Source: Litoribacterium kuwaitense (GTDB taxonomy: Bacteria > Bacillota > Bacilli > Bacillales > DSM-28697). Taken from it: DNA of 62,199 bases. Positions 53,013 through 61,518 of the stretch are shown piece by piece. Numbering within the stretch: position 1 is the stretch's first letter; every line of letters starts with the position of its first letter. The notes under the pieces were generated by a model. The model was not told where the DNA came from. It did no database searches and worked only from the letters and a program-made list of their open reading frames with translations. A program made the translations under genes and the position numbers. Location of the stretch: positions 1 through 62,199 of the forward strand of contig NZ_JAALFC010000022.1 of assembly GCF_011058155.1 (NCBI RefSeq), in the 5' to 3' direction.

Positions 53013-54311
53013 ATGGAAAAATCAGTAGTTGTCATCGGATCGTGTTTTCTAGGAATGATGACAGGTGTTACGTTGGCTAGCTTAGGTCATCATGTCACTG
53101 TACTTGACACAGATACGGAGCGAATTAAACGTTTGAAAAAAGGAGTTATGCCTTTCTATGAACCGGGCTTAGAAGAGCGCGTGTATGAGTTTATGCAAAA
53201 GCAATGTTTACATTTTGAGGACAAAAAAGGGCTTCTCCTGACACAAGCTGATGTTATTTATGTAACGACATTGCATGGCTTAAGTCAACAAAATCAAGTA
53301 CAGGAAACACTTGAACGCGAAGCGGCATATGTATCAGCATACGCAAACAATAACGCGATTGTAATGCTTAAAGGATCAGTGCCAGTCGGGACAACGAGAC
53401 AATTTAGCCGACAGCTCTTGCAGCCATTACAAGTAGGCTATGAATCTTCTTTTCTCACGCGTGGGTCCGCTTTAAGAGATGCTTTTAAAGGAGAACGAAC
53501 TGTTATTGGGACGACGTCAAATCAAATAAAATATGCCATTCGCTGTTTATATGAAACGTTAGATGTTCCTCTCTTTGAGACAACAATAGAAACTGCGGAG
53601 TTGATCCAATACGTAACGCACGCGTTTTTAGCAACAAAAATTAGTCTTATTAACGAATTGGCAGATATTTGTGAAGAGGTTGGCGTGGATATTGAACACG
53701 TGTCAGAAGGTGTAGGTATGGATTCGCGCATCGGTCACAGCTTCTTACAAGCGGGTCTTGCCCACGTCGGGTCACGCTTTTTTAAGGATACACATGCGTT
53801 AAAAAATATCTTAAGATCAAACCTTCGTGACTCTTCGATTATTCAAGCTGTGTTAGAAGTACAAGAGGCTCGGCCAAGAAAGATTTTTCGTGCGATTCAG
53901 CAATTAGGTCCGCTTCATGGAAAGCGCATCGTTCTCTTAGGACTCGCTGAGTCTGCGAACACAGACTGTATGATCGACGCCCCTTCAATTACAATAACAG
54001 AACTATTATTGCAGGAAGGTGCGACAGTGCTAGGGTATGATCCTATAGTCTCCTCAGCTGCAAAAGAAATGATGCCTAGTGCGTTTCAACTCGCTGAATC
54101 TATTGAAGAGGCTTTATACGAGGCAGATTTGGCGGTCTTGATGACCGATTGGGTTCAAATTGAACAGTATCCCTTTGAGGGCTATAAGACATTCATGAAG
54201 ACCCCGTTACTTTTTGATGCGCGCAACGTGCATGACCCAGAAGAAGCGAGTCAATCAGGAATTCAATACTATTCAGTGGGACGCAAGCCTGCCCATGTGA
54301 CGAGTTTTTAA
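53013..54311 (+). CDS. UDP-sugar 6-dehydrogenase-like protein lacking the catalytic cysteine
   Basis: A 432-residue protein with the whole UGD/UDP-ManNAc-dehydrogenase layout: N-terminal Rossmann domain (VVVIGSCFLGMMTGVTLASLGH), YEPGLEE, KGSVPVGT, the central helix with ATKISLINELADI, and GMDSRIGHSFLQAG. The catalytic loop, normally GGSCFPKD, reads VGSRFFKD, so the nucleophile Cys is Arg (residue 255). NPEFLREGSA has become SSFLTRGSA. Without Cys it cannot do the usual two-step oxidation; it could epimerise, reduce, bind a nucleotide sugar, or be a regulator. The ATG has AAAGGGGAAAGGG upstream; an in-frame GTG-less extension from 52941 is not supported. It is followed by a 31-codon ORF and the glycosyltransferase. 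Confidence 0.88.
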   Translation: MEKSVVVIGSCFLGMMTGVTLASLGHHVTVLDTDTERIKRLKKGVMPFYEPGLEERVYEFMQKQCLHFEDKKGLLLTQADVIYVTTLHGLSQQNQVQETLEREAAYVSAYANNNAIVMLKGSVPVGTTRQFSRQLLQPLQVGYESSFLTRGSALRDAFKGERTVIGTTSNQIKYAIRCLYETLDVPLFETTIETAELIQYVTHAFLATKISLINELADICEEVGVDIEHVSEGVGMDSRIGHSFLQAGLAHVGSRFFKDTHALKNILRSNLRDSSIIQAVLEVQEARPRKIFRAIQQLGPLHGKRIVLLGLAESANTDCMIDAPSITITELLLQEGATVLGYDPIVSSAAKEMMPSAFQLAESIEEALYEADLAVLMTDWVQIEQYPFEGYKTFMKTPLLFDARNVHDPEEASQSGIQYYSVGRKPAHVTSF

Positions 54312-54339
54312 CACTGTACGAGAGAGGGGGATATTTATT

Positions 54340-54435
54340 TTGAAGCAAGATAAATGCTGGATCAACCGAGTGTTCTTCGCGACGTTTTTCCCAGCTCTGT
54401 TACGGAGCGGTGATGTAGAGGAAGTGGGTGTGTAA
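54340..54435 (+). CDS. Possible 31-residue peptide between the dehydrogenase-like and glycosyltransferase genes
   Basis: TTG start 9-10 bp after GAGAGGGGG, with the stop 3 bp before the next gene's ATG. The product has a basic start (KQDKCWINR), a hydrophobic centre (VFFATFFPALL) and an acidic tail (GDVEEVGV). The spacing suggests translational coupling, so it is either a real small protein or a leader for the glycosyltransferase. Unrecognised. Confidence 0.35.
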   Translation: MKQDKCWINRVFFATFFPALLRSGDVEEVGV

Positions 54436-54438
54436 TGA

Positions 54439-55530
54439 ATGGCACATCTCGTTTATTATGTATCTGTTGGAAAAGCGCACATGAAGCGCTGTGCTCTTAT
54501 CCTCGAAGCGCTACTTCATTCGCATGACGAAATACATGTCACTATTGTCTACTGTGAAGGCATACGATATTTACGGCGTAGACTATCTCGTTTTAAAAAT
54601 AAAATCCATTACCGTCAGCTCCCAATCGCCCTAAACTACATATTTTATTCGAATGAGCTTCGTGTCAATGTGATGCAGACACAAGAGCAGCTTCTGGCGT
54701 ATAAAGATGATTGGGAAAAATTAATTGCTCACGAACGACATTATTTAATGACAAATGAAGCACATTTTGTGTTTAGTGATATTGAACCAGTGGCCTTTCC
54801 AGCTGCTCAACAAGCAGGCGTTCGCAGTGCTGGTATGGGTCATTTCACATGGTATACGCTGATGATGGAATGGTTTCCTGAAGAAAGTTTATTTCTAAAA
54901 CAAGCGTATGAACAAATGGATCAATGGATTGCCTTAGCAGGTCATAAAGAGCCGAATTGGGGAAATGTTGGCTCCTGTACACTGGATTGGTTTACGGGAG
55001 AAATCAATATTAAACGAGTTCGCAGAATGCGTAAAAAATGGCTTCAACAAACAGGAAATGACCGTGTTGCTTTTGTTGGGCTGGAGAAGGACTTGGGAAA
55101 TATCAGGCTGCCACAAACATGGTCGAATGAAAAAACGGTCATTGTCGTGTCGTCAGGGAGTGTCACAGGAAATACGAATGTTGTCCCGATTCCTACGTTT
55201 GAGCGGTTTCCACAAGAATTTATGGCTGCTTGTGACTTGGCAATCATGCGTCCGAGCTGGGATACAATCGCTGAGGCTGCGGTCACTGGCAAACCAATTA
55301 GAGTAGCTGTTCAGCATAAGCTTCCTGAAGAGCGAGGGTTGAGAGAAGCAGTGAAACATTTCGGACTAGGGGAAACAGTGATCATCGATAGCACCCAGGA
55401 TATCTTTGATCTTCCGTTAAAGTTACCGGTTCGAGCAGGTGTGACAGCCACAAACCAGTTGCCTCGTGTGTTAACGCTCTTACGTTATTGGCTTTTTCAT
55501 CAACCTTCCACTGGAATAAAGACTTTATAA
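54439..55530 (+). CDS. Putative GT-B glycosyltransferase, copy 2
   Basis: A 363-residue paralogue of the protein at 32735. Shared blocks: HLVYYVS with His in AHMKRC, a VFSDIEPVAFPAAQQAG block followed by GMGHFTWYT, DQWIALAGHKEPNWGN, and FPQEFMAACDLAIMRPSWDTIAEAAVTGKP. This last block resembles the nucleotide-sugar-binding region of GT-B enzymes (MurG/UGT style). Located behind a UDP-sugar-dehydrogenase-like gene, it may use the same nucleotide sugar. No membrane segment. The ATG is 3 bp after the stop of the tiny ORF. A long terminator follows. Confidence 0.65.
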   Translation: MAHLVYYVSVGKAHMKRCALILEALLHSHDEIHVTIVYCEGIRYLRRRLSRFKNKIHYRQLPIALNYIFYSNELRVNVMQTQEQLLAYKDDWEKLIAHERHYLMTNEAHFVFSDIEPVAFPAAQQAGVRSAGMGHFTWYTLMMEWFPEESLFLKQAYEQMDQWIALAGHKEPNWGNVGSCTLDWFTGEINIKRVRRMRKKWLQQTGNDRVAFVGLEKDLGNIRLPQTWSNEKTVIVVSSGSVTGNTNVVPIPTFERFPQEFMAACDLAIMRPSWDTIAEAAVTGKPIRVAVQHKLPEERGLREAVKHFGLGETVIIDSTQDIFDLPLKLPVRAGVTATNQLPRVLTLLRYWLFHQPSTGIKTL

Positions 55531-55533
55531 TCA

Positions 55534-55587
55534 ATGCTCCTGACAGGATAAACAGCCATAGCTGTTTTCCTGAGAGGAGCATTTTTA
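55534..55587 (+). terminator. Intrinsic terminator of the glycosyltransferase operon
   Basis: ATGCTCCT/AGGAGCAT outer stem with a long inner hairpin (ACAGC/GCTGT tip), then T5. Confidence 0.88.
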
Positions 55588-55688
55588 ATGATGTTAGGAA
55601 AATGGCTTCATCTCTGCTCTGCTTTATGAACAAGACAGGAGTATGTATTTCATCCTCGTGTCATGGAAGAGATGAACAAAGGACACAT

Positions 55689-56294
55689 TTATGAACCGTG
55701 AACCTTAATACGGTCATCTAAGGGCTTAAATTCTTTTGGACCAGCGTCGCTTGTCGGTTTGCCAAACGGCATTTGTGCATATAGCTTCCACGTATTAGGA
55801 ATATTCCATTTCTCCGCAACAAGCTCGTCGATAATCGGGTTATAGTGCTGGAGTGAAGCACCTAAGCCTTCTGTTGCAAGTCCAGTCCACACAGCTAATT
55901 GGTGCATCCCAGACGTTTGGATAGACCAAATTGGAAAGTTATCAGCATATAGTGGGAATTGCTCCTGCAATCCACGCACGACATCTTGATCTTCGAAAAA
56001 CAGAATTGTACCGTAGGCGCCTTTAAACGCGTCCATTTTTTGTTGCGTACCGGAAAAGTCAGCCTCTTCACCAACGACACCTTTCAGTGCGTCCGTCGTC
56101 ATATCCCATAATGTGTCATGATCTTTAGCAAATAAAATAACGACACGGGTCGATTGTGAATTAAATGCAGATGGGACATGTTTCACTGCATGCTGGACAA
56201 TCTCTTCGATTCGTGTGTTTGAAATGGTCGTTTCTTTGCTAAGGGCATAGTGGCTGCGACGATTTTCGAGTGCGTCATAGAAGTTCATGCTCAT
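55689..56294 (-). CDS. Nitroreductase-family protein (Frm2/Hbn1-like)
   Basis: A 201-residue FMN-dependent nitroreductase-fold enzyme. The FMN-binding Arg-rich start (ENRRSHYAL) and the segments HVPSAFNSQSTRVVILF, GTILFFEDQDVV and MHQLAVWTGLATEGLGASLQHYNP are typical of the Frm2/Hbn1-like subgroup. It probably reduces quinones or nitro compounds. It is divergent from an HxlR-type regulator, the same layout as known quinone-responsive pairs such as YodB with its nitroreductase target. AAAGGAGAG precedes the ATG; a second ATG two codons later is possible. Confidence 0.88.
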   Translation of the reverse strand: MSMNFYDALENRRSHYALSKETTISNTRIEEIVQHAVKHVPSAFNSQSTRVVILFAKDHDTLWDMTTDALKGVVGEEADFSGTQQKMDAFKGAYGTILFFEDQDVVRGLQEQFPLYADNFPIWSIQTSGMHQLAVWTGLATEGLGASLQHYNPIIDELVAEKWNIPNTWKLYAQMPFGKPTSDAGPKEFKPLDDRIKVHGS

Positions 56295-56448
56295 TTTATA
56301 TTCTCTCCTTTATGTGTCTGTTCGTTTGATCATGTACTAGTGTAACCAGAGACATCGGGAAGTAACAGTACGCACTTTAAAGTGGGTTAGTATCCTAAAG
56401 GAAACTATGACGGCAAAGCTTAACGAGACAGCTTGTTTTTTTACAGTT

Positions 56449-56481
56449 CAGTTTAGTGGTATACTATCTCTAAAGAAACTG
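56449..56481. promoter_or_regulatory. Inverted repeat at the HxlR promoter
   Basis: CAGTTT (56449-56454) and AAACTG (56476-56481) flank TATACT (56460-56465), 17 bp before the GTG start. It is a candidate operator for the HxlR protein. Confidence 0.4.
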
Positions 56482-56497
56482 TATTGGAGGCTTTCTC

Positions 56498-56842
56498 GTG
56501 GACACTTGCAAAGCAGAGACAGCATTGGATATTTTAGTCGGGAAGTGGAAGCATAAAATCTTGTTTCAATTAACGAAGCATGAAGTCTTGCGCTTTAATG
56601 AGCTGAAACGTGCTATTCCGGGGATCACACAAAAAATGCTGACGGTCCAACTGCGCGAGCTAGAGGCTGAAGGAATTGTCGGACGTAAAGTGTATTCGCA
56701 AATCCCGCCAAAAGTAGAATATAGCATTACGGAGTATGGTAAAACACTACAGCCGATTCTTGAAGCGATGCATGATTGGAGTGAAAAGCATATTGAGCGA
56801 ATGAATGCACAATATGTCGAAGCCCAGGTTCAACAGTCATAA
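56498..56842 (+). CDS. HxlR-family regulator, YodB-like
   Basis: A 114-residue winged-helix regulator. It starts at GTG 56498 after TTGGAGG. Helices and wing are typical: ALDILVGKWKHKILFQL, LRFNELKRAIPGITQKMLTVQLRELEAEGIV. A single Cys (residue 4) lies at the N-terminus, the place of the redox-sensing Cys6 of B. subtilis YodB, so it probably senses quinones, diamide or reactive electrophiles and represses the divergent nitroreductase. The partner and the inverted repeat in the intergenic gap support this. Confidence 0.88.
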   Translation: MDTCKAETALDILVGKWKHKILFQLTKHEVLRFNELKRAIPGITQKMLTVQLRELEAEGIVGRKVYSQIPPKVEYSITEYGKTLQPILEAMHDWSEKHIERMNAQYVEAQVQQS

Positions 56843-57015
56843 CCATACGTTAATGAAGTCTTAGGCTTGTCTCATGATGTTGCTAGGCGCTGATGTGTCC
56901 ATGAACGATTTGCTCTATTCGAGTCACCTTTTGTCTCGGCCACTAGGCTTGAAGTTTGAGACAAGGTATTTGAATAAATCGGTTGTTCCTAATCTATAAA
57001 CCCGTCACATTCTTT

Positions 57016-57050
57016 AACCACTTGTTTCGTCATTCGACAGGTGGTTTTAG
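57016..57050 (+). terminator. Intrinsic terminator after the HxlR gene
   Basis: AACCACTTGT/ACAGGTGGTT stem (one wobble), then T-rich sequence. The remainder of the 426-bp gap (56843-57268) is non-coding; 56900-56960 has a CTCTATTCGAGTC match to the dispersed repeat, too short to claim. Confidence 0.65.
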
Positions 57051-57268
57051 TTTGTTTCGAAGCCTTAAACAGTTTAATGATTTAGAGTCATTTTAGTACT
57101 GTCTATCAGAAGTTAAATAAAGGTCGACTTCTTTGTTCAATGCTAGTCACTGGTAATTATTTTGTGACATTTGTCATGAATTATTGCTTACACTTGTGAA
57201 TGTTTCGTAGCTCTTTTCAATATTACAATCGAATGAAGCTGAACAACTTTTGAAAAGAGTGAGTAAAC

Positions 57269-58408
57269 ATGGAACAGCAGAGGGAAAGAATTCGCTTGCT
57301 TGATATCTTGCGAGGGTTTGCTATCTTGGGGACTCTTGGAACGAATGTGTGGATATTTGCTTATTTAGGAAACCTGTCTTATATTACAACGTTTGATCAC
57401 TCAGGATGGTGGAATATCAACGACCTCCTCAGAATGCTCGTATTATTTTTGGTTAACGGAAAATTGCTCGGGTTATTAACCATTATGTTTGGTATAGGGT
57501 TAGAACTTAAATATCAGCAGGCATTTCGTAAAGCAAAGGCATGGCCTGGAGTTTATATTTGGGTATCACTTATCCTAATCATTGAAGGGCTACTTCACTA
57601 TATTCTAGTTATGGAATATGACATCCTTATGAGTTATGGTATAACCGCAATCATTGTTGCGTTCATTGTTAAAGGCGGAGACCGTGTCATATCTAGAACG
57701 ATGAAATGGATTGGGAGCATTCATACAACAGTCATTCTCGCATTCATGTTGCTGTTGCTTGGTTCGGGCGCGAGTATGTCGCTGGGCAGCTTTGATGAGG
57801 TGGCTACCCTTTATAAAGAAGGCACCTGGCTGCAGCAATTACAATACCGAGTGTCTCATTTCTTGCAGCTTAGAATTGAAGCTATCTTTGTTATTCCGAT
57901 GAACGTTTTCTTATTCCTGCTCGGTGTGCGCCTGATGCGTTCGGGTGTATTTGCGAACGATCAGAACGGTCGGCGCCAGCGTGACAAGCTTTTTAACATT
58001 GGAATATATATTGGTGTGCCGTTAAACTTACTCATATTGATTCCAGGCGGCGTTTTCGATCTTCCAGTACGTTATTTATTTGCACCGTTGATGTCACTGG
58101 GATATATAGGACTTATTGGGAAAATGATACAATATACACAGGAAAATGTGCTGTGGAACTTTTTAGAAAGTGTCGGGAAGATGTCTCTGAGCTGTTACGT
58201 CATGCAAAATGTGATCTCATCCATTATTTTTTACGGTTGGGGTTTTGCGCTTGGCGAACAGCTAAATTCTTTGACGATCATTGCGATCTGGCTAGGCATT
58301 TCTTTGTTTCAGCTTTTCTTTGCATCTGTATGGTTGCGTATATTTAAATTCGGACCTATGGAAATGCTTCGTAAGCGTACAGCGGGAATCTTTGAACAGA
58401 GGTCATGA
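57269..58408 (+). CDS. DUF418-family polytopic membrane protein (YeiB-like)
   Basis: A 379-residue protein with about nine to ten membrane helices. The N-terminal family motif is LLDILRGFAILGTLGTN, and the C-terminal DUF418 block includes GKMSLSCYVMQNVI and FGPMEMLRKRT. The fold is related to acyltransferase-3-type membrane enzymes, but no biochemical role is settled. Its stop is 16 bp before the kinase gene, so it is probably in the same operon as the DesK/DesR-like system. ATG follows AAAAGAGTGAG. Confidence 0.88.
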   Translation: MEQQRERIRLLDILRGFAILGTLGTNVWIFAYLGNLSYITTFDHSGWWNINDLLRMLVLFLVNGKLLGLLTIMFGIGLELKYQQAFRKAKAWPGVYIWVSLILIIEGLLHYILVMEYDILMSYGITAIIVAFIVKGGDRVISRTMKWIGSIHTTVILAFMLLLLGSGASMSLGSFDEVATLYKEGTWLQQLQYRVSHFLQLRIEAIFVIPMNVFLFLLGVRLMRSGVFANDQNGRRQRDKLFNIGIYIGVPLNLLILIPGGVFDLPVRYLFAPLMSLGYIGLIGKMIQYTQENVLWNFLESVGKMSLSCYVMQNVISSIIFYGWGFALGEQLNSLTIIAIWLGISLFQLFFASVWLRIFKFGPMEMLRKRTAGIFEQRS

Positions 58409-58423
58409 AGCTGGAGGTTCTTT

Positions 58424-59557
58424 ATGATAAATAAGATTTACCCAAGAGAGCAAATTAAACAATATTTGGCTTTAGATGTAATCGCCATCGTCATGATATT
58501 TTATATGGTTTTTCGGACAGATTCAGCCCTTGGTCTGTTGGGAAGCTCTCTGTTGTTGCTCGCTTTCCTTGTTTTTTTCTATATAGGGCTATGGTACAGG
58601 GATTGGCGTCTTCTGGCAGCAGTTTTGGCAGGTCTGACTGTGCTGACTGTGTTCGGGATCTATGTCGATCCTTCTATTTTGTTATTTGGGATCGTTTTTG
58701 CCGATTTGTTAGGAAGGGCGTGGTCCAAGTGGCACATTGGCATAGGTATTGCGGCAATTGCTGTAATGTTTACCATTGTTTTTTTGACCGAGGAAATCGA
58801 GCTTTTAAAGCTAGAGAAAACGGTCTTTATACCGATGATGATGATAGAAATGTTGTTTCCAATCGTCATATATATTATCGAAAAATCGAGAAGCTTACAA
58901 GGCGAACTAGATGAGGCAAATGAAAAGATTGAACAGTATATCCAGCAGGAGGAAAGAGAGCGTATCGCAAGAGATCTCCATGATACTTTAGGACAAACAC
59001 TGACGATGATCAAACTAAAAAGTGAATTGGCCACGAAATGGTTGGACAAAGATAATGGACAGGCGAAAGAAGAACTGAAGGATATTATGGCTACTTCGCG
59101 AATGGCCTTGAAACAGGTGAGAGAGCTTGTAGCAGATATGCAATTTGTCTCTTTGGTAAGTGAAATAGAGCATTCCAAAAAGCTTCTGTATACGGCTGGT
59201 ATTGAGTTTGAGATTGTGGAAAAAGGGGACCCTCCTTATTTATCTAGTGTAGAAGAAACGATGCTCGCTTTATCTGTTCGGGAAGCGATCACCAATATCG
59301 TCAAGCACAGCCAGGCAAAACATTGCATCATGCAACTTCAAACCACAGGTGACGATTATTGTATAAGCATAGTGGATGACGGGATTGGTCTCATCAATGT
59401 GAGAAATAAGGATGGCGTTGGATTTCAATCAATGAAGAAGCGAATGCAAGCATTGATGGGAGCTGCTATGGTGACAAATCACTCATCCACTAGGGGAACC
59501 GTTGTCACTTTGCGGCTCCCGGTTCGCCACTATGGAAAGGGGAATCCAGTGTCATGA
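58424..59557 (+). CDS. DesK-like sensor histidine kinase
   Basis: A 377-residue NarL-family kinase. Five membrane helices occupy about residues 15-145, with almost no outside loops, as in the membrane-fluidity sensor DesK. A coiled linker (SLQGELDEANEKIEQYIQQEE) leads to phospho-acceptor His186 in ARDLHDTLGQTL. The ATPase carries SVREAITNIVKHSQ and DDGIGLIN. It overlaps the response regulator gene by 4 bp. AGCTGGAGG precedes the ATG. A membrane-state signal is likely by homology only, since no desaturase gene lies beside it. Confidence 0.9.
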   Translation: MINKIYPREQIKQYLALDVIAIVMIFYMVFRTDSALGLLGSSLLLLAFLVFFYIGLWYRDWRLLAAVLAGLTVLTVFGIYVDPSILLFGIVFADLLGRAWSKWHIGIGIAAIAVMFTIVFLTEEIELLKLEKTVFIPMMMIEMLFPIVIYIIEKSRSLQGELDEANEKIEQYIQQEERERIARDLHDTLGQTLTMIKLKSELATKWLDKDNGQAKEELKDIMATSRMALKQVRELVADMQFVSLVSEIEHSKKLLYTAGIEFEIVEKGDPPYLSSVEETMLALSVREAITNIVKHSQAKHCIMQLQTTGDDYCISIVDDGIGLINVRNKDGVGFQSMKKRMQALMGAAMVTNHSSTRGTVVTLRLPVRHYGKGNPVS

Positions 59558-60159
59558 TTAGAGTGCTTCTTGCAGAAGACCAGCAATTGTTGCGCAATGC
59601 CCTATCTTCTTTGTTAACATTTGAGGATGATTTTGAAGTGGCAGCAGAAGTGGCGGATGGGCAGCAGGCGTGGGAAGCCATTCAGAAATATAAACCTGAC
59701 GTATGTGTACTGGACATCGAAATGCCTTCGATCAGCGGCTTGGAGTTAGCTGAAAAAGTACGAGAAGCAAATTTACCTTGTAAAATCGTGATCGTTACTA
59801 CGTTTGCCCGAGCTGGTTATTTGCAAAAAGCAATGGATGCTCGTGTTGAAGGTTACTTATTAAAGGATGAGCCGATCGAATATTTTATTGAATCGATTCG
59901 ACGGGTGATGCAGGGAGAACGGGTCATTAGTACTGATTTGGCGGCGGCATTGTTTATGAAAGAGGACAATCCACTAAGTGTACGCGAAGTAGAGGTACTG
60001 ATTCTGGCAAAAGAAGGAATGACGACAGATGATATGAGCAAAGCGCTCTACTTATCTAATGGGACGGTGCGGAACTACTTGTCTTCTGCTATACAGAAGC
60101 TAGAAGCAGAGTCGAGGCAGCAGGCGGTAAAAGCCGCTGTAGAAAAAGGCTGGATTTAA
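59554..60159 (+). CDS. DesR-like NarL-family response regulator
   Basis: A 201-residue regulator. The receiver has Glu8-Asp9, phosphoacceptor Asp54 (VLDIEMPS) and LLKDEPIE; the LuxR-type HTH is at about 135-190 (PLSVREVEVLILAKEG to GTVRNYLSSAIQKLEA). Overall pattern and length are close to B. subtilis DesR. Its ATG overlaps the kinase stop (ATGA-type coupling). It ends the DUF418-kinase-regulator operon before a perfect terminator. Confidence 0.93.
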   Translation: MIRVLLAEDQQLLRNALSSLLTFEDDFEVAAEVADGQQAWEAIQKYKPDVCVLDIEMPSISGLELAEKVREANLPCKIVIVTTFARAGYLQKAMDARVEGYLLKDEPIEYFIESIRRVMQGERVISTDLAAALFMKEDNPLSVREVEVLILAKEGMTTDDMSKALYLSNGTVRNYLSSAIQKLEAESRQQAVKAAVEKGWI

Positions 60160-60287
60160 ATAAAGGGCGTTATTTATTTATTTAAATGTAAAAAATAGTA
60201 TTATTGCTAAAGAAAGCGATGAACATTGCTGATCTCCTACCAAAACTAGGTCGTTCAATCAAGGCGAGTAGGCGATGAAAATTGCCT

Positions 60288-60334
60288 AAAAAGCTAATTC
60301 TATCTTAATCCCTCTGAATAGAATTAGCTTTTTG
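60288..60334 (+). terminator. Intrinsic terminator, likely bidirectional
   Basis: A perfect 16-bp stem (AAAAAGCTAATTCTAT with its complement) ending in T5, with A5 on the other flank, between the DesR-like gene and the convergent aldo/keto reductase. Confidence 0.9.
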
Positions 60335-60378
60335 TATCCGAACCGCTGGTTTGTTTCTATATAGAACGAGTTGTTCAA

Positions 60379-61356
60379 TTAAGGAAGAGCAACACCGCGC
60401 GTGCTAATGTACAGCTCATACCATTCCTCACGAGTGAGGCACAGGTGAAACGCATCTTTGCCTGCGTAAATGCGCTCTGGCCGCGTGGTGCCGATAACCG
60501 GCTGAATTTGAGCCGGATGGGTCATGAGCCATGCTAAAACGATCGATTCTGGTGTAGTGCCTTTTTCTTCGGCAAGCTCCTGTACGCGATTGGCCGTTTT
60601 GATGACAGACTTAGGTTGTCCTTCTAGTGATTTTCCAGAGTAAAGCCCTTGCGCCATTGGGCTCCAAGCTTGGAGCTGAACGTTTTCAAGTCGGCAATAT
60701 TCGATCGTTCCATCTGGGAAAAGGTTTTCTCGAGCAGCTTCTTGGTTGACGTGGACGCCTGTGTCTATGAATCCTGTTTTCAGCAGGCTCATTTCTAATT
60801 GGTTGGCAACAATTGGCTCATCACAGTAGGCTTGCAGCAATTTGATTTGACCGTGATTCATATTAGAGACGCCAAATGCGCGGACTTTGCCGGCTGCTTT
60901 TAGTTTGCGGAAGGCAAGCGCGACTTCCTCAGGTTCTACAAGTGGGTCAGGACGGTGTAGTAAAAGAATATCGAGGTAATCAGTGCCTAGACGCTCTAAG
61001 ATCCCATCGACACTTGCTAAAATATGTTTCTCACTAAAATCAAAGCGATGAGGACCTGTTTCATCAGCAAAGCGGATACCGCATTTTGATTGAAGAATGA
61101 TGTTATCCCTAAGACTTGGTTGATCTTTAAGAATTTGACCAAAAACCTTTTCAGCTTTACCTCTCGTATAGATGTCGGCATGATCAAACATCGTTATGCC
61201 AATGTCGAGTGCTGCCTCCACGGCCGCTTGACCTTGCTTGATCTGCTCTCCGGTTATAGGACTGTCATCCCAGCTGCCGCCCATTCCCATGCAGCCTAAG
61301 ACGATTTGACTTGCATCGAATCCATGTCTCTCTAATGGGATCGGTTTCATCTTCAT
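60379..61356 (-). CDS. Aldo/keto reductase (YcsN-like)
   Basis: A 325-residue AKR-fold oxidoreductase. The start ATG at 61356 is right after GGGAGGCAG; the longer in-frame ORF to 61419 has no site. The catalytic tetrad is visible: Asp and Tyr in MFDHADIYTRGKAE, Lys in QSKCGI, and His in LLLHRPDP. The nucleotide-binding C-terminus has PVIGTTRPERI. It probably uses NADPH. It resembles B. subtilis YcsN. Monocistronic, divergent from the potassium-channel gene. Substrate unknown. Confidence 0.93.
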   Translation of the reverse strand: MKMKPIPLERHGFDASQIVLGCMGMGGSWDDSPITGEQIKQGQAAVEAALDIGITMFDHADIYTRGKAEKVFGQILKDQPSLRDNIILQSKCGIRFADETGPHRFDFSEKHILASVDGILERLGTDYLDILLLHRPDPLVEPEEVALAFRKLKAAGKVRAFGVSNMNHGQIKLLQAYCDEPIVANQLEMSLLKTGFIDTGVHVNQEAARENLFPDGTIEYCRLENVQLQAWSPMAQGLYSGKSLEGQPKSVIKTANRVQELAEEKGTTPESIVLAWLMTHPAQIQPVIGTTRPERIYAGKDAFHLCLTREEWYELYISTRGVALP

Positions 61357-61518
61357 CTGCCTCCCTCTGTCTTTCAAGATACGTATAAGTATACGAGATT
61401 GGATCAATTTACGAAACAAGTCTTTCGTCAGTGTTATTGAAATTCAGTTTATAACTTTTTTATCACCTATTTTTCCTTTACTATAGAAGATGTTAAAGGA
61501 TACAGAGGCGGTGAAACG

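Noticed and set aside
56884-56960. A further copy of the dispersed repeat
   Set aside because: Only a CTCTATTCGAGTC block and a loose CTAGGC match were found, too little to separate from chance.
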